A DNA stretch of 64,000 bases, from the NCBI RefSeq assembly GCF_002088975.1, contig NZ_NCST01000019.1, positions 62,001 through 126,000 of the forward strand, in the 5' to 3' direction. Each line of letters begins with the position of its first letter. Position 1 is the stretch's first letter. Source of the DNA: Henriciella aquimarina (lineage in GTDB: Bacteria; Pseudomonadota; Alphaproteobacteria; Caulobacterales; Hyphomonadaceae). The translations under genes were made by a program, and so were the position numbers. Positions 18,439 to 26,994 of the stretch are shown one piece after another. The notes beneath the pieces are model-generated. The model saw only the letters and a list, made by a program, of their open reading frames with translations, was not told the DNA's origin and did not search any database.

Positions 18439-19527
18439 ATGGCAGAAGCCGACGCACAGGAGCTGTATACCGGCACAAAAGAAGTTGCCGAAAGCCATCA
18501 GTTCAATGAGCAGAATCTGGCGGACTGGATGGAAAAGCATGTCGAGGGCTATGAAGGCCCGCTGACGGTCAAGCAGTTCAAGGGTGGCCAGTCGAATCCG
18601 ACCTACAAGCTTTTCACACCGAACAAGACTTATGTCATGCGCCGCAAGCCGCCGGGCAAGCTGCTGCCGTCGGCACACGCCGTCGACCGCGAATTCCGTG
18701 TTATCAATGCGCTCTACCCGACCGGCTTTCCCGTGCCGCGGCCCTATGGCCTGTGCGAGGACGAGGATGTCACCGGCACGATGTTCTACGTCATGGACTG
18801 CGTCGAGGGCCGTATCCTGTGGGACCAGACGCTGCCGGACTCCGAGCCGGCCGAACGCCGCGCGATCTATGAGGCCCAGGTGAAGACCTTTGCCGACCTC
18901 CACAATACCGATTTCCGCAAGGTCGGCCTGGAAGGGTTTGGCAAGGAGGGCGATTATGTCGCCCGCCAGATCCACCGCTGGACGAAGCAGTACAAGGCGT
19001 CGGAGACCGAGCATATCGAGGATATGGAGAAGCTGATCGACTGGCTTCCCAAGAACCTGCCGGAGAATGAGGACGTCACCATCGTCCATGGTGACTACCG
19101 CCTCGACAACATGATCCTGCATCCGACGGAGCCGAAGGTGATTGCCGTTCTGGACTGGGAGCTCTCGACGCTCGGCGATCCGGTGGCCGACTTCTCCTAT
19201 CACCTGATGAACTGGGTGATGCCGGGCAATGACGAAGCGCGCGGATCGATCGCCAATATCAAGGACCTGAAGGCCTGGGGCATCCCGACGCTGGAGGAAT
19301 ATGTCGATCTCTATTGCGAGTATACCGGCCGCGATAAAGGCATTCCGGACCTGAACTATTATTTCGCCTACAATGCTTTCCGGCTGGCCGGCATCCTTCA
19401 GGGGATTGTCGGGCGTGTGCGCGACGGAACGGCCTCGAACGCCAATGCGGCGGCCAATGCCGAACGGGTAAAGCCTCTGGCCGCCTTTGCCGCTGAACGC
19501 GCCCGCATGGCCGGGATGGAAGGCTAG
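18439..19527 (+). CDS. Aminoglycoside-phosphotransferase-like kinase (ACAD10/11 N-domain type)
   Basis: 362 aa. APH/choline-kinase fold: K-Q-F-K-G-G-Q-S-N-P-T-Y nucleotide loop (about 45-56), catalytic V-H-G-D-Y-R-L-D-N (216-224) and metal-binding L-D-W-E-L-S-T-L-G-D-P. The S-N-P-T-Y and W-E-L-S-T-L-G-D-P pattern is that of the kinase domain fused to acyl-CoA dehydrogenase in ACAD10/11, which phosphorylates 4-hydroxyacyl-CoAs. A similar lipid or hydroxyacid substrate is an inference. The downstream hotdog gene starts 4 bp after its stop. Confidence 0.88.
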   Translation: MAEADAQELYTGTKEVAESHQFNEQNLADWMEKHVEGYEGPLTVKQFKGGQSNPTYKLFTPNKTYVMRRKPPGKLLPSAHAVDREFRVINALYPTGFPVPRPYGLCEDEDVTGTMFYVMDCVEGRILWDQTLPDSEPAERRAIYEAQVKTFADLHNTDFRKVGLEGFGKEGDYVARQIHRWTKQYKASETEHIEDMEKLIDWLPKNLPENEDVTIVHGDYRLDNMILHPTEPKVIAVLDWELSTLGDPVADFSYHLMNWVMPGNDEARGSIANIKDLKAWGIPTLEEYVDLYCEYTGRDKGIPDLNYYFAYNAFRLAGILQGIVGRVRDGTASNANAAANAERVKPLAAFAAERARMAGMEG

Positions 19528-19531
19528 GGCG

Positions 19532-20437
19532 ATGGCAACGATCACTGAAGGCCCGCTTCGCAAGCCGGCCCAGATGCTGGCCGATCAGTCCTATGACGGC
19601 CACAGCTCCCTGCATGATGATGAGCAGGCCGAAAAGCTCGGCATCAAGGCCGGGCCGATCGAGGGACCGACGCATTTCAGCCAGTTCTCACCCTATCTGG
19701 TCGATCTCTTCGACCAGGCCTGGTTCGAGCGCGGATGCTTTTCCGCGCATTTCCAGACCATGGTGTTCGAGGGCGAGGCGGTGCGTGTCTTCGTGGAGCC
19801 GACCTCGGAGACCTCGGCCTATTGCCGCGCCGAGAAGGAAGACGGCACGCCGGTCCTGGAGGCGAGCGCCACGCTCGGCCCCGGTCATGGCGAACCATTG
19901 CTCGAGGCCCGCATGGCGAAGCTGCGCCCGGCCGGCGAGCTGGTCATCCTGGCGGACCTTTCGGTCGGCATGACCGGCAAGCAGGACGAGATTGTCCGGA
20001 TGGACCCGGACCAGCATATGGGCAATCTTTATCCCTTCTCGCTGAACGAGAAGCTCGCAAAAATCACCGAACCGATGGACTGGTATAGCGATGCCAGCGC
20101 GTCGCCCTGGTGCAGGGCGATCATCCCGACTGAGATGGTCTCGGTGCTCGGCAATTATACAGGCGGCATGGCCGGCTGGCCCATCAAGCGCCCCTCCATC
20201 GGCCTGTTTGCGGACCTGCAGATCAAGATGGTGGACGGCCCGCTTTTCGTGGGAGAGCCATACCGGCTCACGCGCGAGATCGTGGCCCTGTCACAGTCGC
20301 GCCGGGTGGAGAATTACTGGGTGCTGACGCGCTTCTTTGACGAGGCGGGCGATACGCTGAAGGCCGAAATGCTGCTCAATCACGGTGTGATGAAAGCGAG
20401 CTATCCGGACTATCCGGAGCATCTTCTGCCGCAATAG
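19532..20437 (+). CDS. Hotdog-fold (MaoC/thioesterase-like) protein, 301 aa
   Basis: No signature I can name with certainty. Two roughly similar halves (about 20-125 and 165-295) suggest a double hotdog as in MaoC-type hydratases or acyl-CoA thioesterases: G-P-I-E-G-P-T-H-F-S near 50 and P-S-I-G-L-F-A-D-L near 225. It starts 4 bp after the kinase-like gene, so the two likely act in one lipid or acyl-CoA step. The ATG at 19532 is used; an in-frame start at 19487 lies inside the upstream gene. The last 62 bp overlap the convergent gene. Confidence 0.72.
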   Translation: MATITEGPLRKPAQMLADQSYDGHSSLHDDEQAEKLGIKAGPIEGPTHFSQFSPYLVDLFDQAWFERGCFSAHFQTMVFEGEAVRVFVEPTSETSAYCRAEKEDGTPVLEASATLGPGHGEPLLEARMAKLRPAGELVILADLSVGMTGKQDEIVRMDPDQHMGNLYPFSLNEKLAKITEPMDWYSDASASPWCRAIIPTEMVSVLGNYTGGMAGWPIKRPSIGLFADLQIKMVDGPLFVGEPYRLTREIVALSQSRRVENYWVLTRFFDEAGDTLKAEMLLNHGVMKASYPDYPEHLLPQ

Positions 20438-21308
20438 CCGTTCCGTCACAGCCGGCCGCCTTGTAGTCGCGGTCGAAAATATAGGTCATCGACGCGATGG
20501 GCAGGGTGACATCCTTGTAGATGGTATTGTCCGGCGCGTCCCAGGACTGGTTGAAGTGTTCCATGCGGCGGATATGGTCGCCGAGATAGCGGCGCAGATG
20601 GTCTGCGTCGATCATGCCCCAATAGTCCTTGGGCGGGACACGGCACGGCCAGGCGCGGGCATCGTCCAGCATCCGCGTGCTGATATCGTCGATATAGCCG
20701 CGCTCGACATGCTGGCCCTCGAGATGGCCAATCATGTGGTCCTTGCCGGTCTTATGCAGGGCATAGCCGAAGTCATAGCCGAGGCTAGCCTTCATCAGGT
20801 CGGCGGTTGAGGGGGTGGCGCCATCCGTCCGCCAGCCGAACCATGTCGTGTAATCCATCATGGTAATGCCATGGACCGCGATATGGGCGCTATGGTGGAT
20901 GATGAGGTCGTCGGCGCCTGGGATCAGCACCATGGCGCAGGCCGACATGCACTGGCCGGCAATGACAACCGGCTCGTTGCGTTCATCGAGAATGCGGCTC
21001 ATCATCCGGGCCGTGGCGACATTGCCGCCGGGACTTGTAATGATGATCCGGTCGGCGGGGGCCATGTCGGCAAGCTGCAGGAACTGGCCAGGAAAGATGG
21101 CCGCATTGTAGCAGATCGTGTTTGTGTCAGGCAGGACGTGGACGTCTTCTGTCGCCAGACAGGTCTCGACCAGCGCATCCAGCGCCGGGTCCGGGGCGTC
21201 GAAGGTTTCATTGGCCGGTTCGGCCATGGCCATGGTTCCGGCAAGAATTGCCGCGAGCAAGGCGGCATGAGACTTGAATGGAAAACGCCTGAAATGCCTG
21301 TCGCGCAT
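20376..21308 (-). CDS. Periplasmic ClpP-like serine-protease-fold protein
   Basis: 310 aa. A signal peptide covers about residues 1-29 (F-R-R-F-P-F-K then a hydrophobic run, A-M-A). A ClpP/crotonase-like core follows: I-I-I-T-S-P-G-G-N-V-A-T-A (the S-P-G-G oxyanion turn) and then G-Q-C-M-S-A-C-A-M-V with candidate nucleophile S122, as in the COG3904-type predicted periplasmic proteases. Candidate catalytic histidines lie at 138-146. The same reading frame stays open far upstream, antisense to the OmpA gene; the ATG at 21308 begins the real protein. The final 62 bp overlap the hotdog gene tail to tail. Confidence 0.78.
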   Translation of the reverse strand: MRDRHFRRFPFKSHAALLAAILAGTMAMAEPANETFDAPDPALDALVETCLATEDVHVLPDTNTICYNAAIFPGQFLQLADMAPADRIIITSPGGNVATARMMSRILDERNEPVVIAGQCMSACAMVLIPGADDLIIHHSAHIAVHGITMMDYTTWFGWRTDGATPSTADLMKASLGYDFGYALHKTGKDHMIGHLEGQHVERGYIDDISTRMLDDARAWPCRVPPKDYWGMIDADHLRRYLGDHIRRMEHFNQSWDAPDNTIYKDVTLPIASMTYIFDRDYKAAGCDGTAIAAEDAPDSPDSSLSSHRD

Positions 21309-21392
21309 GGGTCTTTCTGGATTGTCGGGTCCGGGAAATGTAGGTTTGCCGAAGCAGGCAGTAAGAACAAGTGTGGATGACCGGAGAACGCA

Positions 21393-22244
21393 ATGGCGAT
21401 CAGTAACAGGTTCCAGCTCCCGATGGTGGTCATGGCGGCGCTCGCCGGGCTTAGTGCGTGCGGGGCCAGTGAGGAGAGCGGCCTCCAGATGACAGGCGAT
21501 TCCTGTGTCGAGATTCCTGATGGATACTATCTGTTTGCGGACGGAAAGTTTTCGCCGACATCGAGCGAGATCGTCCTGGAGCCGCTGCCAGAGGTCAATC
21601 AGCAAACCGTTGCGGCCGGCGACCATATCAGCCATGAGCTGCAAGAGGCCGGCTATGACTGGCTGTCGGTCGATCTGAAGGGGCCGGTCGCTGTTCTCGG
21701 CGGGAAGGCGCCGGATGCTGAGGCCGAGCAGGCCGCGCGCACGGCGGCCGAGTCGATCATTGAGACCGAAGGCAATACCAGTGAGGGGCAGCGGATGATC
21801 ATCGATGCCATCATCCTGGAGGACGAAGCACCGGCGCCCGGTGAGGCGCTCGCTTCGCTTAATCCGCAACCCACACCGGAATCCTGCCAGCTTGTCCTTG
21901 ACCGGATCATGGATGGCCGCAGCATCGAATTCGTCTCCGAGGATGCCGAGATCGCGCCCGCCAGCCAGCCGGCGCTCGAGGCCGTGGCCGGTGCGGTGCG
22001 TCTGTGCAAGGACTATACCATCGAGGTGGCAAGCCACACCGATGCGCGCGGCGCTGAATCCTACAATATGACCCTGTCGCAGAAGCGCGCCGATACGGTA
22101 CGCGATTATCTGACCGCGCTGGGCGTGGATGCCGGGACGGTCAGAGCTGTCGGCTATGGCGAGTCTCGCCCGCTCAATCCGGGCCAGACGGCTGAGGCCT
22201 ATGCCATCAACCGCCGCACGGAGTTTGTGGTCCGGACCAAATAA
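21393..22244 (+). CDS. OmpA-family outer-membrane lipoprotein
   Basis: 283 aa. A lipoprotein signal ends in L-S-A-C (Cys at residue 23). The middle region (about 30-165) is acidic and unrecognised. The C-terminal ~110 residues are an OmpA-like peptidoglycan-binding domain: F-V-S-E-D-A-E-I-x-P, V-A-S-H-T-D-A-R-G, L-S-Q-K-R-A-D-T-V-R-D-Y-L, and G-Y-G-E-S-R-P-L. Two Cys (K-D-Y neighbourhood and S-C-Q-L) bracket the domain entry. It is divergent from the ClpP-like gene (84 bp) and convergent with the P450 gene. Confidence 0.88.
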   Translation: MAISNRFQLPMVVMAALAGLSACGASEESGLQMTGDSCVEIPDGYYLFADGKFSPTSSEIVLEPLPEVNQQTVAAGDHISHELQEAGYDWLSVDLKGPVAVLGGKAPDAEAEQAARTAAESIIETEGNTSEGQRMIIDAIILEDEAPAPGEALASLNPQPTPESCQLVLDRIMDGRSIEFVSEDAEIAPASQPALEAVAGAVRLCKDYTIEVASHTDARGAESYNMTLSQKRADTVRDYLTALGVDAGTVRAVGYGESRPLNPGQTAEAYAINRRTEFVVRTK

Positions 22245-22255
22245 GCGCGCTTTGC

Positions 22256-23590
22256 CTAGAACTTGTAGCGCACGGGGATCGACTTCGGCCCGCCAACGAA
22301 ATTGGCGCGGATGAAGGTCGGGTCTCCGGCAAGCTCGATCGATTTCAGCCGCGAGAACAGCTCCTGGTAGATGGCATTCATCTCCAGCCGGGCGAGGTGC
22401 ATGCCGAGGCACATATGCCCGCCATGCCCGAACGAGATCAGCTTGTTGGGGCTGCGGTCGACGCGAAATTCGAAGGGATCGTCGAAGATTTCCTCGTCCC
22501 GGTTGCCGGACGGATAGCAGAGCAGCAGGCTCTCACCCTTCAGGATCTTGCGTCCACGCAGCTCGTAATCGTCCTGGGCGGTCCGCATGAAATGCTTCAC
22601 GGGCGTCGTCCAGCGGATCGCCTCGTCAACGGCTGTCCGCGAAACGGTCTGCGGATCGTCCATCATCTTCTTCAGCTGTTCGGGATTGTTCAGCATGCCG
22701 AGCACCCCGCCGCCGGTCGACGCGCTGGTCGTGTCGTGGCCGGCGGCTGCAACGATGATGTAATAGCTCATCGCTTCCAGCTGGCCGATCGGCTCATCAT
22801 CGACCATGCCGTTGGCGATCACGGTCGAGACATCATCCTTGGGATGCTCGCGGCGGTCCTTGGTGATGTTGGTGAAGTACATGAAGAACTGGGCGAGCGT
22901 TTCCTGGATCGAGGCGAGGCCCTTTTCGGAATCGCCGCCCTGGGCCAGCTCCTTGTCGCGCATCAGGTCTGGGTCCTGCGCGCCGAAGATTTCCTGGGTG
23001 AGCTTCAGCATCATCGGCTCGTCTTCTTCCGGCACGCCGAGAATCTGCATGATGACGCGGAGCGGATAATAGAGGGCGATGTCCTGCTGGAAGTCGCATT
23101 CCCCGCCCATGTCTTCCATCCGGTCGACGAATTCCTTCGCAATCTTGCGAACCGCCTCTTCGCGCGTCTTCACCTTGTGCGGCATGAACCAGTCCTGGGT
23201 GAGGTGGCGCAGCTTGTAGTGCAGCGGATCGTCGAGCTGGACGAGCGTCTTCAGTAGGTGAGGGCCGCCGGTCTGGGCATAGACACGCTCCTCGGCTTCC
23301 CTGTAGCTGAGCATCTCGCGCTCGCCATTGGTGAAGAGCTTGTTCTGCCGGCTCACTTCCATGATGTCGGCATGCTTGGTGACGGCCCAGAAGGGACGGA
23401 AGGCTTCCGGTTCGCACCAGGCGACCGGGTCCTCGGCGCGCAAACGGGCAAAGGCTGCATCGAGCGCTCGCGGGTTGGCATAGACGTCAGGGCTGACGAT
23501 CTGGTCGGCCGTGGCTGCGGCCGCCGCGCTCATTTCGCGCGATGGATCTTTCTTTGTCTCTGGTGGGGCTGCGACTGCTGTGTCTGCCAT
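22256..23590 (-). CDS. Cytochrome P450
   Basis: 444 aa soluble bacterial P450. The heme-thiolate motif F-G-H-G-G-H-M-C-L-G places the ligand at Cys394. The I-helix is A-A-A-G-H-D-T-T-S (oxygen-activating A-G-H-D-T) and the ExxR is E-A-I-R. GGAGG precedes the ATG at 23590, so the open frame upstream is not coding. No ferredoxin or reductase gene is nearby, so electron partners must be elsewhere. The substrate is not predictable from sequence. It lies 28 bp downstream of rluB on the same strand. Confidence 0.95.
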   Translation of the reverse strand: MADTAVAAPPETKKDPSREMSAAAAATADQIVSPDVYANPRALDAAFARLRAEDPVAWCEPEAFRPFWAVTKHADIMEVSRQNKLFTNGEREMLSYREAEERVYAQTGGPHLLKTLVQLDDPLHYKLRHLTQDWFMPHKVKTREEAVRKIAKEFVDRMEDMGGECDFQQDIALYYPLRVIMQILGVPEEDEPMMLKLTQEIFGAQDPDLMRDKELAQGGDSEKGLASIQETLAQFFMYFTNITKDRREHPKDDVSTVIANGMVDDEPIGQLEAMSYYIIVAAAGHDTTSASTGGGVLGMLNNPEQLKKMMDDPQTVSRTAVDEAIRWTTPVKHFMRTAQDDYELRGRKILKGESLLLCYPSGNRDEEIFDDPFEFRVDRSPNKLISFGHGGHMCLGMHLARLEMNAIYQELFSRLKSIELAGDPTFIRANFVGGPKSIPVRYKF

Positions 23591-23618
23591 GAGGTCCTCC
23601 CGAAAAATGACGTTTGTC

Positions 23619-24542
23619 TCATTTTTTCGGGATGGTACGACTCCGGCCCATTTTGTGAAGCCCTCTCTTGGCGTCAGTCTGGCGGGGCTTGCGCTTGCGG
23701 GCGCCTTTCCAGGGCGCGTCATCCGGCGCCGACTGCGATGTCTTCAGCAGGTTTCCGAGTTCGGCCCTCAGCTCGCTCGGCAGGACTTCCTCAACCGCGC
23801 CAGGGGCGAGATCACCAAGGGTGAACGGCCCATAGGCGACACGGATCAGGCGGTTGACCTCCAGCCCGACGGCTTCAAGCGCGCGGCGGACCTCGCGTTT
23901 CTTGCCTTCGGTCAGGGTGACCTTGATCCAGTTATTGGTGCCGGTCTCGCGCTCCAGCTCGGCGACGATGGGAGCGTAGACCGTGCCCTCGACCGTGATG
24001 CCCTCGCGCAGGGCTTCCAGCTTCTCGGGCGTCACCTTGCCATGGGCGCGGGCGCGATAAGTCCGCTGGAACTCGTTTGACGGCAGCTCGAGGCTGCGGG
24101 CCAGTTCGCCGTCATTGGTCAGCAGGAGCAGCCCTTCGGTCGTGAGGTCGAGCCGGCCGACCGTGACCACGCGGGGCAGGTGTTTCGGCATCTCCTCGAA
24201 AATGGTGCGCCGGCCGGCCGGGTCGACCGTCGTCGTGATCAGGCCGGAGGGCTTGTGATAGCGCCAGAGGCGGGTGGCTTCGGGCGGCCGGATGCGCTTG
24301 CCCTTGACCGTAATGGTCTCGCGGCCGGTGACCTTGAAGGCCGGGGAGGTGAGCTTGCGCCCGTTCACGGCGACCTGGCCGTCTTCGATCAGACTCTCGC
24401 AGGCGCGCCGGGACGCGACGCCGGCACGCGCCAGCCATTTGGCGATGCGCTCGCCATCGTCCCAGTCCTTTGGGCCTGCCTGGTCTTTCTGAGCGGGTTT
24501 GGTCCGTCTGCCGGGCCGGGGCGTCTCTCGACGATCCGTCAT
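23619..24542 (-). CDS. rluB: 23S rRNA pseudouridine synthase, RluB/RsuA family
   Basis: 307 aa. An N-terminal S4 RNA-binding domain (about 30-85; R-I-A-K-W-L-A-R-A-G-V-A-S-R-R) precedes the catalytic domain with G-R-L-D-L-T-T-E-G-L-L-L-L-T-N-D-G, where the first Asp is the catalytic residue. K-K-R-E-V-R-R and L-I-R-V-A-Y-G-P follow. Basic extensions at both ends (Lys/Arg-rich C-tail from about 275) are common in RluB. RluB versus RsuA or RluE cannot be separated fully; RluB is favoured by the C-terminal extension. Confidence 0.9.
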   Translation of the reverse strand: MTDRRETPRPGRRTKPAQKDQAGPKDWDDGERIAKWLARAGVASRRACESLIEDGQVAVNGRKLTSPAFKVTGRETITVKGKRIRPPEATRLWRYHKPSGLITTTVDPAGRRTIFEEMPKHLPRVVTVGRLDLTTEGLLLLTNDGELARSLELPSNEFQRTYRARAHGKVTPEKLEALREGITVEGTVYAPIVAELERETGTNNWIKVTLTEGKKREVRRALEAVGLEVNRLIRVAYGPFTLGDLAPGAVEEVLPSELRAELGNLLKTSQSAPDDAPWKGARKRKPRQTDAKRGLHKMGRSRTIPKK

Positions 24543-24561
24543 ATGTCTGTCCTTGTCAGAT

Positions 24562-24960
24562 TCAGCCTATCTGAAGAACCGGGGCGGCAATTGCAAGGCC
24601 GAGGGCAAGTTCGACAGGGATCCAGACAGGGATCAGGCCCGGCTCGCGATTGGCTCTCGTGTCGAACAGATAGGAGAGAATGCGCCCGAATCCGGCGCCG
24701 AACCAGCCGGCTGCCACCGGCATGATGGCGAAGAGGGCCGGGACGCCGCCAATCCTGACAAGCACGACCAGGGCCGTGATATGCAGAAAGAAGAGAAGCC
24801 CGCCATAAGTGGCGCGGAATTCCGAAAAGCCGCCGGGCTTGTCCGGATCGGGCACCAGCCGCACGACGCCTTGCGCCCATTTCGGAGCAAAGAGCGCGCC
24901 GAGCCCGATCAGGGCACAAAAGGTCAGGGCGAGGGCGGAGATGAGGGTGTAGAGAGTCAT
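24562..24960 (-). CDS. DUF4345-like small membrane protein
   Basis: 132 aa with four hydrophobic segments (about 3-24, 48-68, 72-90, 108-130). The segments F-R-A-T-Y-G-G-L and the G-A-G-F-G-R-I-L-S region match the DUF4345 pattern. Function unknown. ATG at 24960. It lies 19 bp upstream of rluB on the same strand, and 76 bp downstream of the lipid A acyltransferase gene on the complementary-strand transcript. Confidence 0.75.
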   Translation of the reverse strand: MTLYTLISALALTFCALIGLGALFAPKWAQGVVRLVPDPDKPGGFSEFRATYGGLLFFLHITALVVLVRIGGVPALFAIMPVAAGWFGAGFGRILSYLFDTRANREPGLIPVWIPVELALGLAIAAPVLQIG

Positions 24961-25036
24961 GGGATGCGCTCCTGGGCTTTGATGTCAGGACATGCGCCGT
25001 CTGTCCCGGTTGTCCAGCCCGCATGTGGCGCGTGCG

Positions 25037-25996
25037 TCAGACTCCGGCGTCTCTCCAGGCAGATTTCGGCCAGCGGCGGTGCTGCCAGAACCACTGGCCC
25101 GGATTGGCGCGCACTTCGGCTTCGATGAAGGCGGTGATCCGCTCCACCATGTCTTTCGTGGCGGCGTCGTCATCGAGGCCAGGCGTACGCATCATCGGCT
25201 CATGGATCGTCACCCGGAAGCGGGCGGGCCCTGTGCGTACCGTCGAGACAGGGATGACCGGCACATCATATTTGACGGCCAGCCGGGAGGGTCCGGGGGC
25301 CGTCATGGCGTCATGCCCGAAGAAGGGAACCGCCAGGCCCTGGTTGAACTTCTGGTCGTTCATCAGCGCGACCGCCCGGCCCGCCGAGAGCGCGCGCATC
25401 AGCTCACGCGTGCCAAGGCCCTTCGGCGCGAGTACGCCAATGCCATAGTCATGGCGCACCTTGTTGATGCGCTTGTCGATATGCGGGTTGTTCAGGGCCC
25501 GATAGGTGACGAGGCAGTCGACCGGCCGGCGGCAGATGACGGCGGCCATCACTTCCCAGTTTGCGAAATGGCCCGAGATGAAAACCGCGCCCTTGTCGGC
25601 GGCTTCAACGGCGTCGAGGCGATCTGCATTGACCACCTCGACCCGGTCGCCGGCATAAGGGTGGATTTTCGGCAGGTGTGGCAGCTCGCCGGCCGTCTGT
25701 CCGACACTGGTCCAGGCGGCTTTGGCGGTCGCCTCGATCTTGTCTTCACTCCAGTCCGGGAAAGCGAGGCGCAGATTGCGCTTTACCGTCCTGTTCTGGC
25801 TGAACAGGGGTGCAATCGAGCGCACGATCCAGCCAGCCGTCTTCGATGCGCGGTCCGGTCCAAGCAGCTTCATCGGCCCCCAGTAGAGAACGTCCCAGGC
25901 AATCGCCTCCAGCCGCCAGCCGATGCGCTGGCCGAGGGTCGAGCGCTCATCGATATCCTTGGGACGGACATATTGCCGGGATGCGGGTTTGGTCAT
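25037..25996 (-). CDS. Lipid A biosynthesis acyltransferase (LpxL/HtrB family)
   Basis: 319 aa. LPLAT-family late acyltransferase adding a secondary acyl chain to Kdo-lipid A. The catalytic H-x4-E motif is G-H-F-A-N-W-E. Residues D-Q-K-F and V-P-F-F-G correspond to the D-Q and V-P-F-F-G segments of LpxL/LpxM. It overlaps lpxK by 4 bp (ATGA), as last gene of a four-gene lipid A/Kdo operon. The specific acyl chain and position are not predictable. Confidence 0.93.
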   Translation of the reverse strand: MTKPASRQYVRPKDIDERSTLGQRIGWRLEAIAWDVLYWGPMKLLGPDRASKTAGWIVRSIAPLFSQNRTVKRNLRLAFPDWSEDKIEATAKAAWTSVGQTAGELPHLPKIHPYAGDRVEVVNADRLDAVEAADKGAVFISGHFANWEVMAAVICRRPVDCLVTYRALNNPHIDKRINKVRHDYGIGVLAPKGLGTRELMRALSAGRAVALMNDQKFNQGLAVPFFGHDAMTAPGPSRLAVKYDVPVIPVSTVRTGPARFRVTIHEPMMRTPGLDDDAATKDMVERITAFIEAEVRANPGQWFWQHRRWPKSAWRDAGV

Positions 25997-26994
25997 GACG
26001 ACAAGCGTTCTGCCACAGGGGCGAGGATTTGATCCAGCATCTGCGGCGCGTCGAACTGCGCCTTGACCGGCAGGGTCAGGATGCCCTTGCGCTGCTCCTG
26101 ATCGAGACGAACGAAGTCCTTTTCCGTGGTGATGAGCGTGGCGCCGTTTTTTCTGGCCAGATCATGCAGGTAGGCGAGATCGCGCCGGGTATAGGCGTGG
26201 TGGTCCGGGAAGGGGACGGCATCGACGGGCTTGTTGCCAAGCGCGCCCAGCGTGTCGAAGAATTTTTCGGGCCGACCGATACCCGCAAAGGCGACCAGCG
26301 CCTGCATCATCACAGGTCCTTCGCTATTGATCAGGCAGCGGAGTATCGGCTCACGGAATGAGTTCAGTTCTTCTGGGGCTGAGGTCCGGCCTGTGACGAT
26401 CACGGCGTCTGCGCGCTCAAGGCCCCGGTCGATCGGTTCGCGCAAGGGGCCTCTCGGGATAACGTGGCCGTTGCCGAAGCCGTATTCGCTGTCGACCACG
26501 ACGAGCGAAAGGTCTTTCTTCAGGGTCGGATTCTGGTGGCCGTCATCCATGATGATGAGGTCGACCCCGTCAGCGGCCATGGCCTTGCCGGCTTCGCCCC
26601 GGTCGGCGCCGATCCAGGCTTCTCCATGGGCGGCAAACATCAGGGCTTCGTCGCCGACATCCGCAGCGGTGTGTGTGTCGAAGTCGACACGCAGCGGCCC
26701 TTTGAGCCGGCCCTTATAACCACGCGAGAGAGTTGCGATCCGTTTGCCGGGAAAGCGTTCGCTGAACCAGTCGCGGAGCCCCGCCGCAACGGGGCTCTTG
26801 CCCGAGCCACCGGCCGTGAGATTGCCGACGCAGATGACGGGGATGGGCAGCTGGGCCGGATCGGCCTGCCTGATTTTTCGCGCCGTCACGCCAGCATAAA
26901 GCGCCGCCAGAGGCGTCAGGAGCACCCGCGTCAGCGGGGCCGCTTCGCGTGAGCGCGGATCGATATCGCCATTCCAGAAGCGTGGCGGTCTCAT
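25993..26994 (-). CDS. lpxK: Tetraacyldisaccharide 4'-kinase
   Basis: 333 aa. Phosphorylates the 4' position of the lipid A disaccharide. An N-terminal membrane-associated segment is followed by the P-loop V-G-N-L-T-A-G-G-S-G-K-S-P-V, then L-S-R-G-Y and the conserved D-D-G-H-Q-N motif. The length is normal. It overlaps both waaA and the acyltransferase gene by 4 bp, implying coupled translation. If the organism's lipid A lacks a 4'-phosphate (as in Caulobacter), the product may be remodelled later. Confidence 0.96.
   Translation of the reverse strand: MRPPRFWNGDIDPRSREAAPLTRVLLTPLAALYAGVTARKIRQADPAQLPIPVICVGNLTAGGSGKSPVAAGLRDWFSERFPGKRIATLSRGYKGRLKGPLRVDFDTHTAADVGDEALMFAAHGEAWIGADRGEAGKAMAADGVDLIIMDDGHQNPTLKKDLSLVVVDSEYGFGNGHVIPRGPLREPIDRGLERADAVIVTGRTSAPEELNSFREPILRCLINSEGPVMMQALVAFAGIGRPEKFFDTLGALGNKPVDAVPFPDHHAYTRRDLAYLHDLARKNGATLITTEKDFVRLDQEQRKGILTLPVKAQFDAPQMLDQILAPVAERLSS

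Noticed and set aside
21309-22412. Long upstream extension of the ClpP-like frame
   Set aside because: It is antisense to the OmpA gene, and a good start with signal peptide lies at 21308.
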